This document shows, in pieces, positions 1 through 39,789 of a stretch of 64,000 nucleotides of DNA. Source of the DNA: Enchytraeus crypticus (taxonomy: Eukaryota > Annelida > Clitellata > Enchytraeida > Enchytraeidae); the NCBI GenBank assembly GCA_905160935.1, contig CAJHZI010000423.1:2710001-2774000 (forward strand), given 5' to 3'. Position 1 is the stretch's first letter, and each line of letters opens with the position of its first letter. The position numbers and the translations under genes are program-made. A model generated the notes under the pieces. That model saw nothing but the letters and a program-made list of their open reading frames with translations. It was not told the DNA's origin and made no database searches.

Positions 1-26947
<26,947 letters not shown>

Positions 26948-27001
26948 CGAAAATGATCTCAAATCGACACTGATGCAAGTGATGAGAGATTAGCTAGGTC
27001 G
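26948..27001 (-). other. ATP2B: 5' UTR part of PMCA exon 1 with upstream 3' splice site
   Basis: Reading the minus strand toward the start codon, a pyrimidine-rich stretch ending TTTTTCAG at 27009-27002 precedes 54 bases of leader and then the ATG. This suggests that the 5' UTR continues in one or more noncoding exons further right, so the true promoter is not directly upstream. Inferred from splice consensus only. Confidence 0.5.
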
Positions 27002-28219
27002 CTGAAAAATTATATGTAATTCATTTATGGTTAATATTGATGAGTTCTACGTTTCCCGTGTTGTATCCGGGTTTCTTGCAAAATACACCAACCGTGTAAA
27101 TATGCAAATGTCGCTGAAGGCCTACATAGAACAAGATCCAAACCAACATCAGAAAGGGCATTCGGTTGGTGAGCGCCTTGGCTCAAGAAATTGCTACAAA
27201 AATTTAAGTTAATGGATTTCTATGTATTTATTAGTTAACTAATCCTTTTACCTACTCAAACATGTTTTAAATAAAAACCTTAACCGATATATTCAAAGCA
27301 GCCTTTACTAGGCAGACTTTAAAAACTCATAAATAATCAAAGGCACTTTTCTGTAGTTTAGTTACATTGCATCATCGAGTTCTTTTATGCTACCTATTTG
27401 ATTATTACCTTGATTTAAGATTTACAAATTTAACATGTACGCCTATGTTGGGTACGTCCCTGACAACATCCCTGGATGAGGAAACGGACGTTGAATCGTT
27501 ATTATTATTATTATTATGTTTAGAATGAAACAATCAATGTATTGGGCTGATTTTTCTTCTTATTGTAGAACTATTTCATGAAAAAATCATGATTTAAATG
27601 ATGCCCCTATAACATTTTGTTGTCTGCTCCTGCCACAACTTGAACGAATACATTAGAGCCGCCTCTATAATCACTCTATTAATAAACTAACCGTTTGTAG
27701 AATAAATTCGAAGCTCTAACCTTTAATAGACAAAGCTATACACGTTATTCTACTAAAGATAGAATTCTAATCGAAATATTAAGACTCGATGAAAACAGGA
27801 TTCAGTGTGCATCAGATGATGAAGGGTTTCCCTTCCGGGAAATGGAATAAACATGCTTTCCTTAGACTAATTTAGCAAATTGATGCTAGGAGAATGTCAA
27901 GCAACTAAAAAACAGTATGTGACCTCAAGCATTCAGCAAGGGATCTAGGATGCATGGAAAGCGTTGAACGGTCAATCACAGTTAAATGTATTCCAGGACA
28001 ACAACTAGTCCAAGAGAACTGAACGAACGAGGTTCTGGTATTTTGCTCTGGACTGTTACTGTCACCTAATCTCTTCTTAACCTCAAAATCATTTGTCTAC
28101 AGGATATTAAGCAATGCAGCTGATGTAACAAAGACTCTCGCTGTTATCATAGACATATTTTAAATGTTAACAGGGGAAAACGCACCTGTACTGCGTGGTT
28201 GACCCCTTCTAGCAAACAC

Positions 28220-28330
28220 ACTAAGATCGCGGTTAAGAGTCCGACTGCGGATTAGTAGGCATAGGGTTCAAATGCTATGCTTTCCCGGCAACTGACATCA
28301 TTTGAGACAGGAAACCAATGCTAACCCCTG
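28220..28330 (+). mobile_element. tRNA-like SINE, family S2
   Basis: GCGGTTAAGAGTCCGACTGC, B-box AGGGTTCAAATGCT, body CCCGGCAACTGACATCATTT. A second copy lies at 31068-31192. It is related to S1 through the CACTGACATC...GAGAxxGGAAAC part. Confidence 0.75.
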
Positions 28331-28531
28331 AAGAAAATATTATGTCATTCTTGCCATTTTAGTAAACAGACTTGAAACAATTGAAAGACTTAAAAGAGAC
28401 TATTGTGCTATCTCCGCGGTGGCCCGGCCTGCCTAAAATGTGTATGAACCTTAGAGTATATAGGGTATGAACTATTCTATAATAATGTATTGCAACTAAA
28501 ATAAGTACAAAAATAATAGTATAGTATTATA

Positions 28532-28565
<34 letters not shown>

Positions 28566-28570
28566 TTGGA

Positions 28571-28725
28571 CTTCAGCGCATTTCTTTAATGCTGTCTGCG
28601 TTCGTGGCACATTGGCGAATGCGGCCTCCCAGAGTGTAGAGGAATTATTTTAAATATTTATTTTTCATCTTTCTTTTAATTAAATTGAATCTTTCTTTTA
28701 TCTTATTTTAAACCCGGGCCTATAC
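28571..28725 (+). pseudogene. Non-LTR retrotransposon 3'-end fragment
   Basis: GGCACATTGGCGAATGCGGC then CTCCCAGAGTGTAGAGGAATTATTT matches the last codons of the 21836-23190 copy, then the same tail (TTTTATCTTATTTTAAACCC). Confidence 0.75.
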
Positions 28726-31007
28726 AGCCCAGAGCATATTTTTAAGCCTAATAATAATAATAAAGGTTTATCGTCCGTTTCCTCATACAAGGATGGTTTC
28801 AGGGAAAAGTTAAAAGATGTTTATGATAGATTTTCGTTGTTTAGACACCGAGAAACAGATAAGAAGATCTTGTCTTCGCTAGCGAAAATTTGAGCAAGCT
28901 CGACGTCTGAGAGATAGGAGATTTTACTGGTGTAAGAGCTGCTCGTCACTTTCTGCAAGAGTTCAAGAACTTGAAAGGGTTTGCTGTTTTTTAATTGCAT
29001 AAAGATCAGCGTATTTGACTGATATTTAGGGCATAAAGAGAGGTTTCTAGAAGTTTATTGATTATGATTGTTTTCCGAGTTGTGTTCCAGACAATGAGGA
29101 ATATAAAACTTGTAAACAGTTCGTGTCGTAAGAGGAGACAAAGAAAGAACTGAGGAAGACAGAAGAAAAATATCTTAACAACCATATTGTTCCAAAATTA
29201 TAGAGTATATTAAAGAATTGATTGTTGACACGGCAAAACCAGTTTTGAAAATATTTATTTGTCCCTTTATGGAGCTCTTTATTGAGCGTGGCTGTAGACT
29301 GAGTAGGAATATACATCTTGAACATTACATTTGGCAGAACACTGCAGGGGAATGTTTGTTACGTTGTTTTAGTAAGATAGTTCTAGCGTCATTAAGAAAT
29401 TAGCAAAGAAAATATTAGACCTTAATATTTTACTAATAATTTATTGTATTTCACGCCATTGTATTATATCTAGCATGGAATTATAGTCCTTTATTAGAAA
29501 CAGTCTATTATCAATACCAACTTATAGATAGTGCAAATTCCACCTTCGTTTCAATCTGAAATGCTGCACTCTAGATCGATCACATCTATTACTAACCTTG
29601 TAAGTAAGATATATCGATTCATCGTCAATCATTAACGTAGACGATATCGAACGTCTAATATCTGATTGCTAATGCTTACTTCAGCAACAGCACGTATCCC
29701 ATTCTTCTACTGATGCTGATCCACTAAGAAGACACTTAGAAATAGCATTTGTTGCCATAGATACGTACGACATCTGCTTTTGTCTCTCTTTTAACTCATG
29801 GCGTCGACTTTGGAGATTTTAAATAATTGTCATGGGTAGATAGCATGAAGTTAGTCGGATATATTTTGTTGATAATGCAGTTGATGATAATGATCCAGAG
29901 GTTAAGGAATACTATGATAGTGGACGGTAGGGGCAACAATCACGCATCCTTATATTTCATGATTTAATAGTAATACTAGACTCCACCTCTTTATATCGCT
30001 ATCTCTCTCTCTTTCTCTCCCTCTCTATCTCTCCACTATCTCTCTGTCTCTCTTCTTACTTTCTGTCTCTAAAGTATATTATTAAGAGATATGTACAAGG
30101 TACATAGCGACACTAAGTTTCATATTAACACAAAGTTTCATATTCCCTAAATCAACCTACTCCATAAATCAACAACATAATGCCTTCACAAAGGTTATGC
30201 CTTACTCATATCTTATTTAGCCTGTAGCTTCGAAAAACTATAGCTTCTAAGGTGGCTTTCCGCTACCATCATCGGATTTTGCTTAGTCGCCTCTTACAAC
30301 ACTTGCAATTAACGGTTAATCTAATCTTCAATGTCCCGGACACAACAAGGGAAGTGGAATATAATTGCAAAATACACTTTACCTGCTCTTCTGTACCTAA
30401 CAGAGTGTTTTCCTGTTTTGTATTCTCACGGCGAGATTGTCGCAGACCGTCTGTCGTTCTGAGAAAAGTTCTTGAATTCAGTCGGCATCATTATCATCTC
30501 TAAACATTTTTTACAAAATATTATATTTAATATATCTTTTCTCCGCCACTGGGTAACAAAGACACAGTCACTGAATAATGCGTGTACAAATAAAAATAAA
30601 CAAACACACATAGGAATAGTGCACATTGCCTACATAATCAACGAAACAAGCAAAGCACATATGCTAACATATTGAAACATTATTAAAGAAGCAAACTAAA
30701 GAAAAGAAATAAGCATAATCTAAACCAGGCCCTAACTGAGTCTCTAAATATTTTAGGTAATAAAAGTATTTAAAAGTAAATGGAGATGGAAATTAGTTAC
30801 AAAAACTGCTGCTTCTGCCTGCCTGCCTGCCTGCCTGCATATTGAATCAGGAATTACATATTCGAACATTTCTAGAGAATGAAAGCTCTGGGGGTTTATC
30901 TCGAATCTCTGCCAGTGAGAAGTGACATGTTATCACAATGACTCATCTCATTCAGGGCGAACAACAACAACAAGTAGATATGAGTTTCGTGCATGCGCTA
31001 CTTACTA

Positions 31008-31074
31008 AGACGACTGACTTTTGCTGACTTTTGAGTCTCTAACGCAAAAGCCAGTCGGCTTAGTAAGTAGCGTG
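31008..31074. repeat. Imperfect hairpin ahead of a SINE
   Basis: GCTACTTACTAAGACGACTG pairs with CAGTCGGCTTAGTAAGTAGC across a spacer of about 22 bases, with few mismatches. Confidence 0.8.
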
Positions 31075-31192
31075 AGCGGTTAAGAGTCCAACAGTGGATT
31101 GGTAGGCATGTGGTCCAAATCCTGTGCTTTCCCGGCAACTGACATCATTTGAGACAAGAAACCAACGCTAAACTCGACTTTGGCTTAGCCTT
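31068..31192 (+). mobile_element. tRNA-like SINE, family S2
   Basis: Starts AGCGTGAGCGGTTAAGAGTC, B-box GTGGTCCAAATCCT, body as in 28220-28330, ending GACTTTGGCTTAGCCTT. Confidence 0.75.
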
Positions 31193-31723
31193 AAAGAAAG
31201 CATGAACATATTGTTGTTGCGGGCATATAATATAAACCGCGTTGAAATGATTTTCTACCGTTTCTAAGGAAACCGTTGAAATGTTTATAACGCTGATGAA
31301 TGAATCTTTATATTACGTCGGTTAGGGCACGGAAATTCATAATGCGATATGCCTCAAAAGCATTGCATTGTTTCCGTCTAAATACTCTTACGACTGCCAT
31401 ACAATGCTAATAAGTCTCAATTTCCCAAATACCTGGTAACTCTCCGGAAATGTCTGAAAGATTAATGCTAATTTATTTAATTAAGATTTAGTCCATCTAA
31501 TACATAAGTTGTAATACTTATGAATTTGGTAGAGTATATTCTAAATAAATCATCGTTTGTCGATGAGGTATCTGGCATTTCTTGATTTCATGTAATCATG
31601 TTAAATTGGTTACACATGTAGCTAAAGAAATAATAATGGCTAAATGTATTTTTAAACCGCTTGTTGTGTTAGCGATTTCAGTGAATATTTTGTCTGATCC
31701 GTTGTTATATGTTAGTATATATA

Positions 31724-31728
<5 letters not shown>

Positions 31729-31807
<79 letters not shown>

Positions 31808-31966
31808 CTGGAGCCGGTGGCGAAGTCGGTAAGACGTTCGACCGCGGATCAGTATGTGCGCGGTTCAAATCCTGGGCTCGCCCATCACTGACATCGCTTT
31901 CTAGTGAGGAAACTGACGTTAACCTTAGCTTGATATATATCTATATACATATATAATATATATATG

Positions 31967-32002
<36 letters not shown>

Positions 32003-32046
32003 GGGCATATATAATTATATATATATATATGTATATATGTATATAC

Positions 32047-32092
<46 letters not shown>
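31729..32092. repeat. Compound (TA)n microsatellite interrupted by a SINE
   Basis: TA runs with TG variants at 31729-31805 and 31935-32092 on both sides of the SINE at 31806-31932. Confidence 0.93.
31806..31932 (+). mobile_element. tRNA-like SINE S1 inserted in a TA array
   Basis: A full-length copy, AGCTGGAGCCGGTGGCGAAG to AACTGACGTTAACCTTAGCT, with B-box GCGGTTCAAATCCT. Confidence 0.85.
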
Positions 32093-32093
<1 letters not shown>

Positions 32094-32239
32094 ATGGAAT
32101 ACAAATAAAAACCGGACACGTCATGTTCTCAGAGAAGATGATTTATCAAGAGAGGTAATTGACGAAAGAATTGAAGGAAGAAGGTTGTAATACCGATAAT
32201 TGGTATGCTCGATAATTTGATAATTTATTTGTATGATGA

Positions 32240-32395
32240 TATGAATAGAAAAGCAGATGACAGAGAATAAGAACAGAAGATAGAGGATAAATGCAGAGGA
32301 TAGAGGATAAAAGCAGAGGATAGAGGATAAAAGCAGATGATAAAGGATAGAAGCAGAGGATAGAGAAAAGAACAGAGGATAGAGGATAAAGGATC
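32240..32395. repeat. 22-bp tandem repeat
   Basis: Units of AGAGGATAAAAGCAGAGGAT type, about seven copies with variants. Confidence 0.88.
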
Positions 32396-32693
32396 ACAAA
32401 AATTCTCATTCTATGCCTGCACGCAATGAAAATACTAATTGAATCAGTTAACAGCAATCAGATTATATAATTAAAACAAATAATGTTACAACTCCTGTGC
32501 TTTTGAATCGCATAGCTCGGTGTCGTACATTTGAATTACACCTATTCATAATCTTATGAATTGCTATGCTAATTGCAAATGTAAATTGACCAACCGTATT
32601 CTTCGATTGTAATATGAGACGACTAAGTAAGAAGATAACAACATGAAAACATCTCTTGTGCAATAATTTTGAAAGAAAGAATATAAATAGAAG

Positions 32694-32694
<1 letters not shown>

Positions 32695-32733
<39 letters not shown>

Positions 32734-32782
32734 AATAGTGAAACGGGGAGAAAGAGAGAGAGAGAGAGAGAGGGAAAACACG
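32695..32782. repeat. (GA)n microsatellite
   Basis: Two AG runs separated by CGAGAAATAGTGAAACGGGG. Confidence 0.9.
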
Positions 32783-32849
32783 TGATCTGAAGGACTTTAT
32801 GGATATTTCTCTAACAGTGTTCAACTGTCTGTTAAGGCAAGTCAACTTT

Positions 32850-35800
32850 AGAAGTCAAATATAAAGTACATAATTCTCAGACTGCAGCCTTCAGTAAGTT
32901 CATTTACTATTCGTAGCTAAGAAGAGCAGTATTACTACATCCAAAAAGGCAGACTTTTAAAAGCTGCGCATGCTTGCTGAATTCGTAAGTGAATCCTAAT
33001 ATAACTCAGAGGTAGCAAGAGTATCCCCCTCACTCTGTCTTGCTGCCAACTGGCAGGTCCATGGTCTATAACGCTTCCATTCTTCTCTGTCTTCCGTATT
33101 CCACCTCATGTCCACATACGAACGGGCATGAAGAGGGAATTCAATAATTCTGAATTTTTAAATCGTCTAACTTTCCTAATCTCGACCTGCCTCTGCTTCT
33201 CTTTCCTTCCATTCAACCTTCTATGACCTCCCTTAGCAAACTGCTTCACTTAGAATGTATTTTATCCAAATATTCTTCCTCTATTCCTATCCAATCCTTT
33301 AGCTGTGTTATTCATAGTATATTCAAAGAGAACTGATGCCCATTTTCTAAGTTATTTAATAATATACCCTTATGATTGTTGAAATATTGTAACGCCAAAT
33401 ACGAGTTTTTAAAACATTACTTTGAAATGTAGACACATTTATATTGATCGTATGATAGAAATTGTTTTCAGAAACGATAATAAATTGTGAACGCCCAAAT
33501 GAAGCCAACTATATAGGAGGTCGTGCTGAATTAGTCTAATGCATCACCTTGCCATTTATTCGAGTACTTTAGTAATTTCACGGATTTACAGAATTTTCTT
33601 GTTTTCGCCACACTTGAGAAGAAATCCTTTGAATGTGTCACGTATGTAGGGAGCTTATAGGCCTATGCAAAGTTTCTATAGGCTCATTCTGCGGAGACGC
33701 CATCTTGTTACCAACAATTTGGCCAATTATATTATCAATCATCAAACAATCAACATACAAGTAGTTCTAATCGATAAGCTGCGGAAGAAATTCCTATGAA
33801 AAGATTTTGCGACAGTAATAGTTTAATTAGCAGTTAGTTTCAAGCATGTAGAATAAATCTTACATGCACATAATATAAAAATAAAATATTAAATAATATT
33901 TACATTAAATATAATTTAATATTAAATATTATACTATTACAAAGTATTTAAAACAGAAAACAAAGTCGAAATTGAACATAAAATGAAGATTTATTTTACT
34001 TTGGGCCTACCCAGAGTGGATTTAACATAGTTTTAACTCAGTTTTAACCTAGCTTTTACCTAATTTTTTTACTAATTAGTTTATTTCAAATATGAATTAG
34101 AGAAAATAATAAAATAACTGAGGAGTAGTATCGAGAACTAAGTTATCATCCAAAACAAAAATCCTCATTATACTCAATATGGCCTATGAACAACTCGAGT
34201 TTGACGTCCTTTTCGTTTATCCAGGAAACGAATAAGTTCAGGGTTGTAGAAAAGAGAAGTAGTTAATTTATAAGTTGCTACTGGTTTTTTATAGGATTGT
34301 GAATAATTTTTATAAGGTTTATAGAGTTAATTCAATAGTAGATCTACTTCGGGAAGAAGAAGGAACTAAAAAACTCAAAGAAAAACACCTCAGAATCCAC
34401 ATTTTCAAAAATTAGGCTACACAAATTTATGGACAAGGCATAGTTTTAGCGAAGGGATTTACTTATTGATCGATGAACCGCTCTCTCTTGATTGTGCAAA
34501 CAGAGTATACATGTAAGTGCAGGGGTCTACATATATTTTAGACCGGTCGTTTGCTAACTTTGATACTGGAGAGAGAGAGAGACAATGATATGAAAATCAA
34601 GATTTTTCGGACTGATCAATAATATTTAGTTTCAATGGATCGTATCAATGATTAATGAATTGATCCGCAGATGCGCGAGGCTGTCAAACACTTTCCAAAA
34701 ATCCAATAAGACACACGTAACGCATTATATCACGACTTGAATTCATTGTGTCCGAAAACCAGTTATTGTGAGATTATCACAAAGTAGGAAGTTATATTCT
34801 CTGGATTCTTGGGTTTGAGCATCTCGTGTTAAAATAGTATAAGACAGTAAGCGGGAACTCTATTGTATAATATAATATCATCATAGAGAGCATATCTATC
34901 CAGTATATCAGCATAGACTGTCTAATTAGTCCAGATCGATTCTATCAGACAGTACTCAGAGCTCGGGTGATCTAATCTTTAATGACCCATTTGCACTTCA
35001 GCCTCGCAACACCTGGAATAAGAGTTCAGTACTTACAAACAAAAATACGGCACCCAGAAAAAAGTCAACTACTAACCTGAAGCTAAAAACATACAATTAA
35101 CAATGCTCAGCATTCCAAACTATACGTTGTCGGCTATTGAGAATTTTGTATGACACAAAAAATTAAGGAAAACTTTCTGAAACGATTTAGAGCTATTGAA
35201 ACTTCGGCTAGTGCAAAATGTCAGCTGAAGCATATTGTAGCAAAACCTGAACAGTATGGAAAGAGAAGAAACAATTAGATAACAAAAATCAGAATATTTC
35301 TGAGAAAAATTAATTATAAGTTATTAAAAAGAAGTGCCAACGGATGATCTGACAAGCAGTAAGGAATCGCTCCATTGGAAACAGCAGTGGAGCAGGTAAC
35401 ACTAATCTAGGAGCGAAGAAGCAACCATGAGGAAATGCATCCTGAGGTGAATTGAATCCTCATGGGTTCGAATCCCAGCCGCGCTGATCTGAGAGTAAGA
35501 TCTTGGACATTCACTGGACTGGTTATACGGGAAATGGTCTAAGTTGTCTAATGGTTTAAACATGTGATATAAAAAGTGATAGATATCAACATAGTTGATC
35601 ATTTCACCGTAATGCGTGTTTACTTCTACATCGGACGGTAGAATAGCAGTGATTGTCAGGAACATGATTAGAAATATCAGACCGTAATATAGTTGTTAAT
35701 CCACTGATATCTGCATTTTTCATTAGTCGTCATAGTTTAATGAAAGGAATAAAAATGCGTAACATAGAATAAATGATCCACCACGATGGTATTTACCACT

Positions 35801-37032
35801 TTCAACAAACATATACTTCAAGTTTAAGCCGATAGTTTGTAACCCTGCACCAGCTATAATAAAAGTAAATATCAAGACATTCATAAATAATAAAGATCAA
35901 AGACATTCGATAACTAACTAATTAATTAATTAGTCTCTCCAAAATCGGTCGGTACAATTTTACGTCAAAATCTGACACTACAAACTGAGGTATTCGGACT
36001 CATTTGCAATATAATATTGCCTATTAATAAGTCAACGTATGGGAACTTGTGTTTAAACGAAATAAAATGATGTATTAGCCATCCCAAACTGATGATTTCC
36101 ACAGTTTAAAACTTAAATTCTAAATCTCTATTCTAAATAGTATTTGGAAATGACTATTCGGTCACATTGCTCTCAACATATTTTGAAAATAGCCGTACGG
36201 TGTTGAGCTGAAGATGGCAAAATAAAAATAACATACTGTTGTCACCGAGTGCTAAAATTTCAGGTGAAAATCACGTGAGTGACGTGGCATTAAAATCTCA
36301 AATTCTCAACCTGTTAGCATTGTTTCAATGTTTAATGTATAATCATTTAGTTTGTCAGTCTGTATAATTATTTTAGCAAATATTTCAAGTTTTACTAGAG
36401 TATGTCTTAACATTTCTGTCATTACAGTTCATCCTGGTCAAGCTGTAGCAAAGCTCGTGGTATTGATAGTATAACCTAATTAATCTAAACAAAATATTAC
36501 AGAATTTAAATGTTAAATATACTCTACTTGAGAATACATGTACATGAATGTATTGAATGTTATTGCCATAACTCAATATATACAATCTTATTTATGTTAG
36601 TATAAAAGTTTGCTTTAATTTTGCTAATTCGGTGCCTACTGTCATTTTGCTTTAATGAAACAACTGAAACAGTAGAATGTGCCGGCTTATCCGTCATTCG
36701 CGAAAGAGAGATTAAATAATTCAGAAACAGTTAATACAGAGATCAAATTACGTAAAAGTTAGTCGTTTTTGAATCAGTTACTGCTATCTTTCGTTCAAAT
36801 ATTTTCTTCTGTATATTGTTCTGCTTGTTAATTAAATAACTTATCCAAATGTTTTCGAAAAATTCGGTCTCTCCAGTTTTGAAATGCCCAGTTAGACAGT
36901 AAGAATTCAGAACAATACATATCTCTCTCTCTCACTCTCTCTTCTCTCTCTCTCTCTCTCTCCTGTCTCTCTATATCTCTATCTATACCTCTCTCTCTCT
37001 CTATCTCACTCTCTCTATCGCTTTCTCTCTAT

Positions 37033-37070
<38 letters not shown>
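32850..37070. other. Intergenic, no gene recognised
   Basis: Holds a family F LINE fragment (33035-33300, minus), SINE S3 (35430-35630, plus) and the start of a CT run (36920 on). The rest is AT-rich sequence with no reading frame showing coding character. Confidence 0.6.
35430..35630 (+). mobile_element. tRNA-like SINE, family S3
   Basis: B-box GGGTTCGAATCCCAGCCGCG followed by CATTCACTGGACTGG and a body shared with 2925-3090. Confidence 0.7.
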
Positions 37071-37073
<3 letters not shown>

Positions 37074-37078
37074 ACTGT
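36920..37078. repeat. (CT)n microsatellite
   Basis: CTCTCT with TATC interruptions, leading into a family F LINE fragment. Confidence 0.9.
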
Positions 37079-37480
37079 GCTGCCTAGTGACAAGTTCGTG
37101 ACATATAACACTAATTTATCTATATTATCTATCCACTTCTTCTATGTTCTGTTTTCTCTTCATATTCACAGTTTCACACAAGAAAGCTTTTCAAGTCATT
37201 TAACTTTCTCTTTATCTAGAAGTCCCACAATTACCTCTCTCAGCGCACCATGCATCTTTCCTCGGAGCTTAATCAATCTTACTCTTCTTTTATTTTTCAT
37301 CATATTTATTAGTTGCCTACTTGTAATAACTCTCTTCAGCGTTTATTGCATTGCATTTTGCCAGTCCATTTGATATACTACATTCGACTTCATAGCCACA
37401 TTTCGAAAGCTTCCAGTTTTTGAATATCCTACATTCTTAACCTCCACGTTTCACAGACGTACAGGATACATGTGGTCATG
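37075..37480 (-). pseudogene. LINE 'family F' fragment, strongly decayed
   Basis: Begins CACTGTGCTGCCTAGTGACA (family start CACTGCCTACTGGCAGGTCC) and continues with weak similarity to the other copies. Confidence 0.45.
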
Positions 37481-37489
37481 TGGTCCACA

Positions 37490-39470
37490 CTAAAGTTCTC
37501 ATTATATTCTACTTCGTGCGTTCTTCAAAAATTTCAGTAGTTCTTAATCATGGCTTATTTTCCCTTTGCAAATATAAATTTTATTTATTTCACATATCCC
37601 ATCTTCTGTAATCATCTGCCATAATTAATTGATTCCACTCAACTGTTCAAACATTGTCCCACCTATTGCTATATCGATTGCGTAAGTTAATCTAATAGAT
37701 GGTCAAATCAAAGAGCAGGAAACTACGTACGTACCATTGCGACGTCATGTTTAGCAATTGTTGGCTAATATGAAGTAGAAGTTGCCAATTGTTAGTATTT
37801 CTCTAAACAGTTGTCATCTATTTCAATATTTTCTTTAATAAAAGTAACAGTGACTCTGTTCCACAGAAAACTCCCACGATGAAATAAATTCTGTAAGTTA
37901 TTCCAAGACTGAAGTAGAAAAATATTTTTGTGCCTACAGGTATTACAACTACGATAAAGAATCTAATAAGTTAAATGGCATCAATTTTTTCTGGTAATAA
38001 ATATTGATACTAAAAGTACATCTGTTAATAACTTTTGTAAAGAAATAAAAATGCAATGTTTCTGGCTCATTAATCTGAAAATGTAAACCAATTCTCTCTG
38101 CTGAAATGTAAATCGAAATTTAAATTATTTACATTCTTATGCAAATCAGTTATCCGTGCTAGATGAAAGCAGGCAACTACTTATTAAAATGGAAAACCTT
38201 CAAGTGTTATGTAAGAATCATCGTATTCGTGGCATTGAAGAAAATATTAAAGATTTGCTTTCATTTTTCGGGAAAAGCAGCAATCAGCTTTAAATAAACC
38301 TTATTAATGAGACCAAATTCTTCGGGCTTACAATTGTGTGCCCGTTAAAGAGGTTACTTCCTTGAAAAATAACTAAAAATTAAAATTTTTCAATTAAAAA
38401 ATAAAAATAAAAATAGCTGTAATTATCCTACAATTAGCTGGCTGCGGTCCTACATATTTTGCGTTTGAATGTTTACTCACAGTAGCACACACGAATGCAC
38501 TATGTAAGGTTGAATTTGTTAAATATTCCTGGGCGAGTTATTATTGTGGGTGGGTCTAAGGCCTGCCGGGGGTCATCGGGGCTTTGTCATAGGAGGGGGT
38601 TAAAACTGGGGTTTCAAATTTAGCAGCGGGGTCACATATCTGCCAAAATAGTTGAACCCTCTGGCAAATAAAACTTTACATGAATATGTGATATCAAAAT
38701 AATAGATGCAGTAATAGACGTTACTATTCAATTTAAGTGTTCAATGAACAGGTCTACAAAGGTTTATTAGCTATAAAATCGATAATTTAGCTTGGCAACT
38801 GAATGATTCTCATTCAAATTCTAATATGTCGAAAATACTTACGCTGTTCATTACGCAAAATTGTAAATAGATGGAATTCCTAAACAGTTTAAGTTAATCC
38901 ATAACTACCAGTTATGATCGCTATGAAAGAATAATTACATTTAATCAAGAGTGTTCCGATATATGACGTATAGTAATTATACATAATTATACACTCTATA
39001 TATAATATTTATACATAATTATAGTATAATTATGCATATAATTACAATATAACTATAATTATGCATATAATATTTGCAGTAATAAATTAATACATATTCA
39101 CATCATGGAGCCTACTACACATCAAGTGCTTTAAAATTCTACAATTTTAATCCTTTACGCTTCCCATCTTTCAAGCACTTTATAATTAAAATTGTAGAAT
39201 TATAAGAAAATAAAGTTTGGTATGCTCCATATTGTGTACAATTATACTTATTATTGCGTAATTATGCATAATTATATTGTTGTAATTAGGCTAATGTGTG
39301 ATTCTAGTATTATTATGAAATTAATATTTCTCATAACTTGGATCATTCATAAACATGTACCTAACTACTTTGAAGGCTGCCTGGTAACTGACCAAGTTGC
39401 ATAAAGACTCGTACACAGCGAGTCAACACAACAAAATGAGTCCGCAAACTTTCCCATCTACTAGTTCTCT
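37490..39470. other. Intergenic, no gene recognised
   Basis: AT-rich. It includes a G-rich patch at 38550-38640 (GGGGTCATCGGGGC, AGGAGGGGGTT) loosely resembling one at 56310-56460, and AT palindromic sequence at 38990-39075. Confidence 0.55.
39136..39200. repeat. 16-bp-arm inverted repeat
   Basis: ATTCTACAATTTTAAT (39136-39151) and its exact reverse complement (39185-39200), loop 33 bases. Confidence 0.88.
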
Positions 39471-39487
39471 TGTTCACAATCCCCCAT

Positions 39488-39690
39488 ACTCTCTCTCTGT
39501 CTCCCTCTCTCTCTCTCTCTCTCTCTCTATCTACCTATCTATCTATCTCTATCTATCAGTCGCTCTCTTTACTACTCTAACTTTCTCTCTCTCTTTCTCT
39601 CTTTCTCTTTCTCTCTCTCTCTCACTCTATCTCTCTCGCCCTAGCTCTCTCTCTATTACTCTAACTTTTTCTCTCATTCTCTTTCTCTAA

Positions 39691-39758
<68 letters not shown>
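39488..39758. repeat. (CT)n array followed by (AG)n, hairpin-forming
   Basis: About 230 bases of CT-type repeats end at 39718, then GA and an (AG)n run of 38 bases. The junction gives at least 28 perfectly complementary bases. Confidence 0.93.
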
Positions 39759-39760
<2 letters not shown>

Positions 39761-39789
39761 TTAGTCTCAGTCTAACTTTCAATCAATCT

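Larger units (their letters stand above)
27002..31000. other. Intergenic/5'-flank of PMCA: repeats only
   Basis: No exon recognised. It contains a family D fragment (27050-27205), a short repeat CGTCCCTGACAACATCC...GGAAACGGACGTTGAA (27447-27500; also at 20322-20375, 24462-24500, 28747-28800 and 61005-61065), SINE S2 (28220-28330), a non-LTR tail (28571-28725), a CT-rich run (30000-30070), a family E fragment (30242-30360) and (CTGC)n at 30815-30840. A noncoding first exon of PMCA could hide here. Confidence 0.6.

Noticed and set aside
26948-26962. PMCA start 15 bases further upstream
   Set aside because: It would need a TTG initiator; the ATG at 26947 is in frame and sufficient.
31582-32124. 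Reading frames rich in Ile-Tyr
   Set aside because: Translation of TA microsatellites and a SINE.
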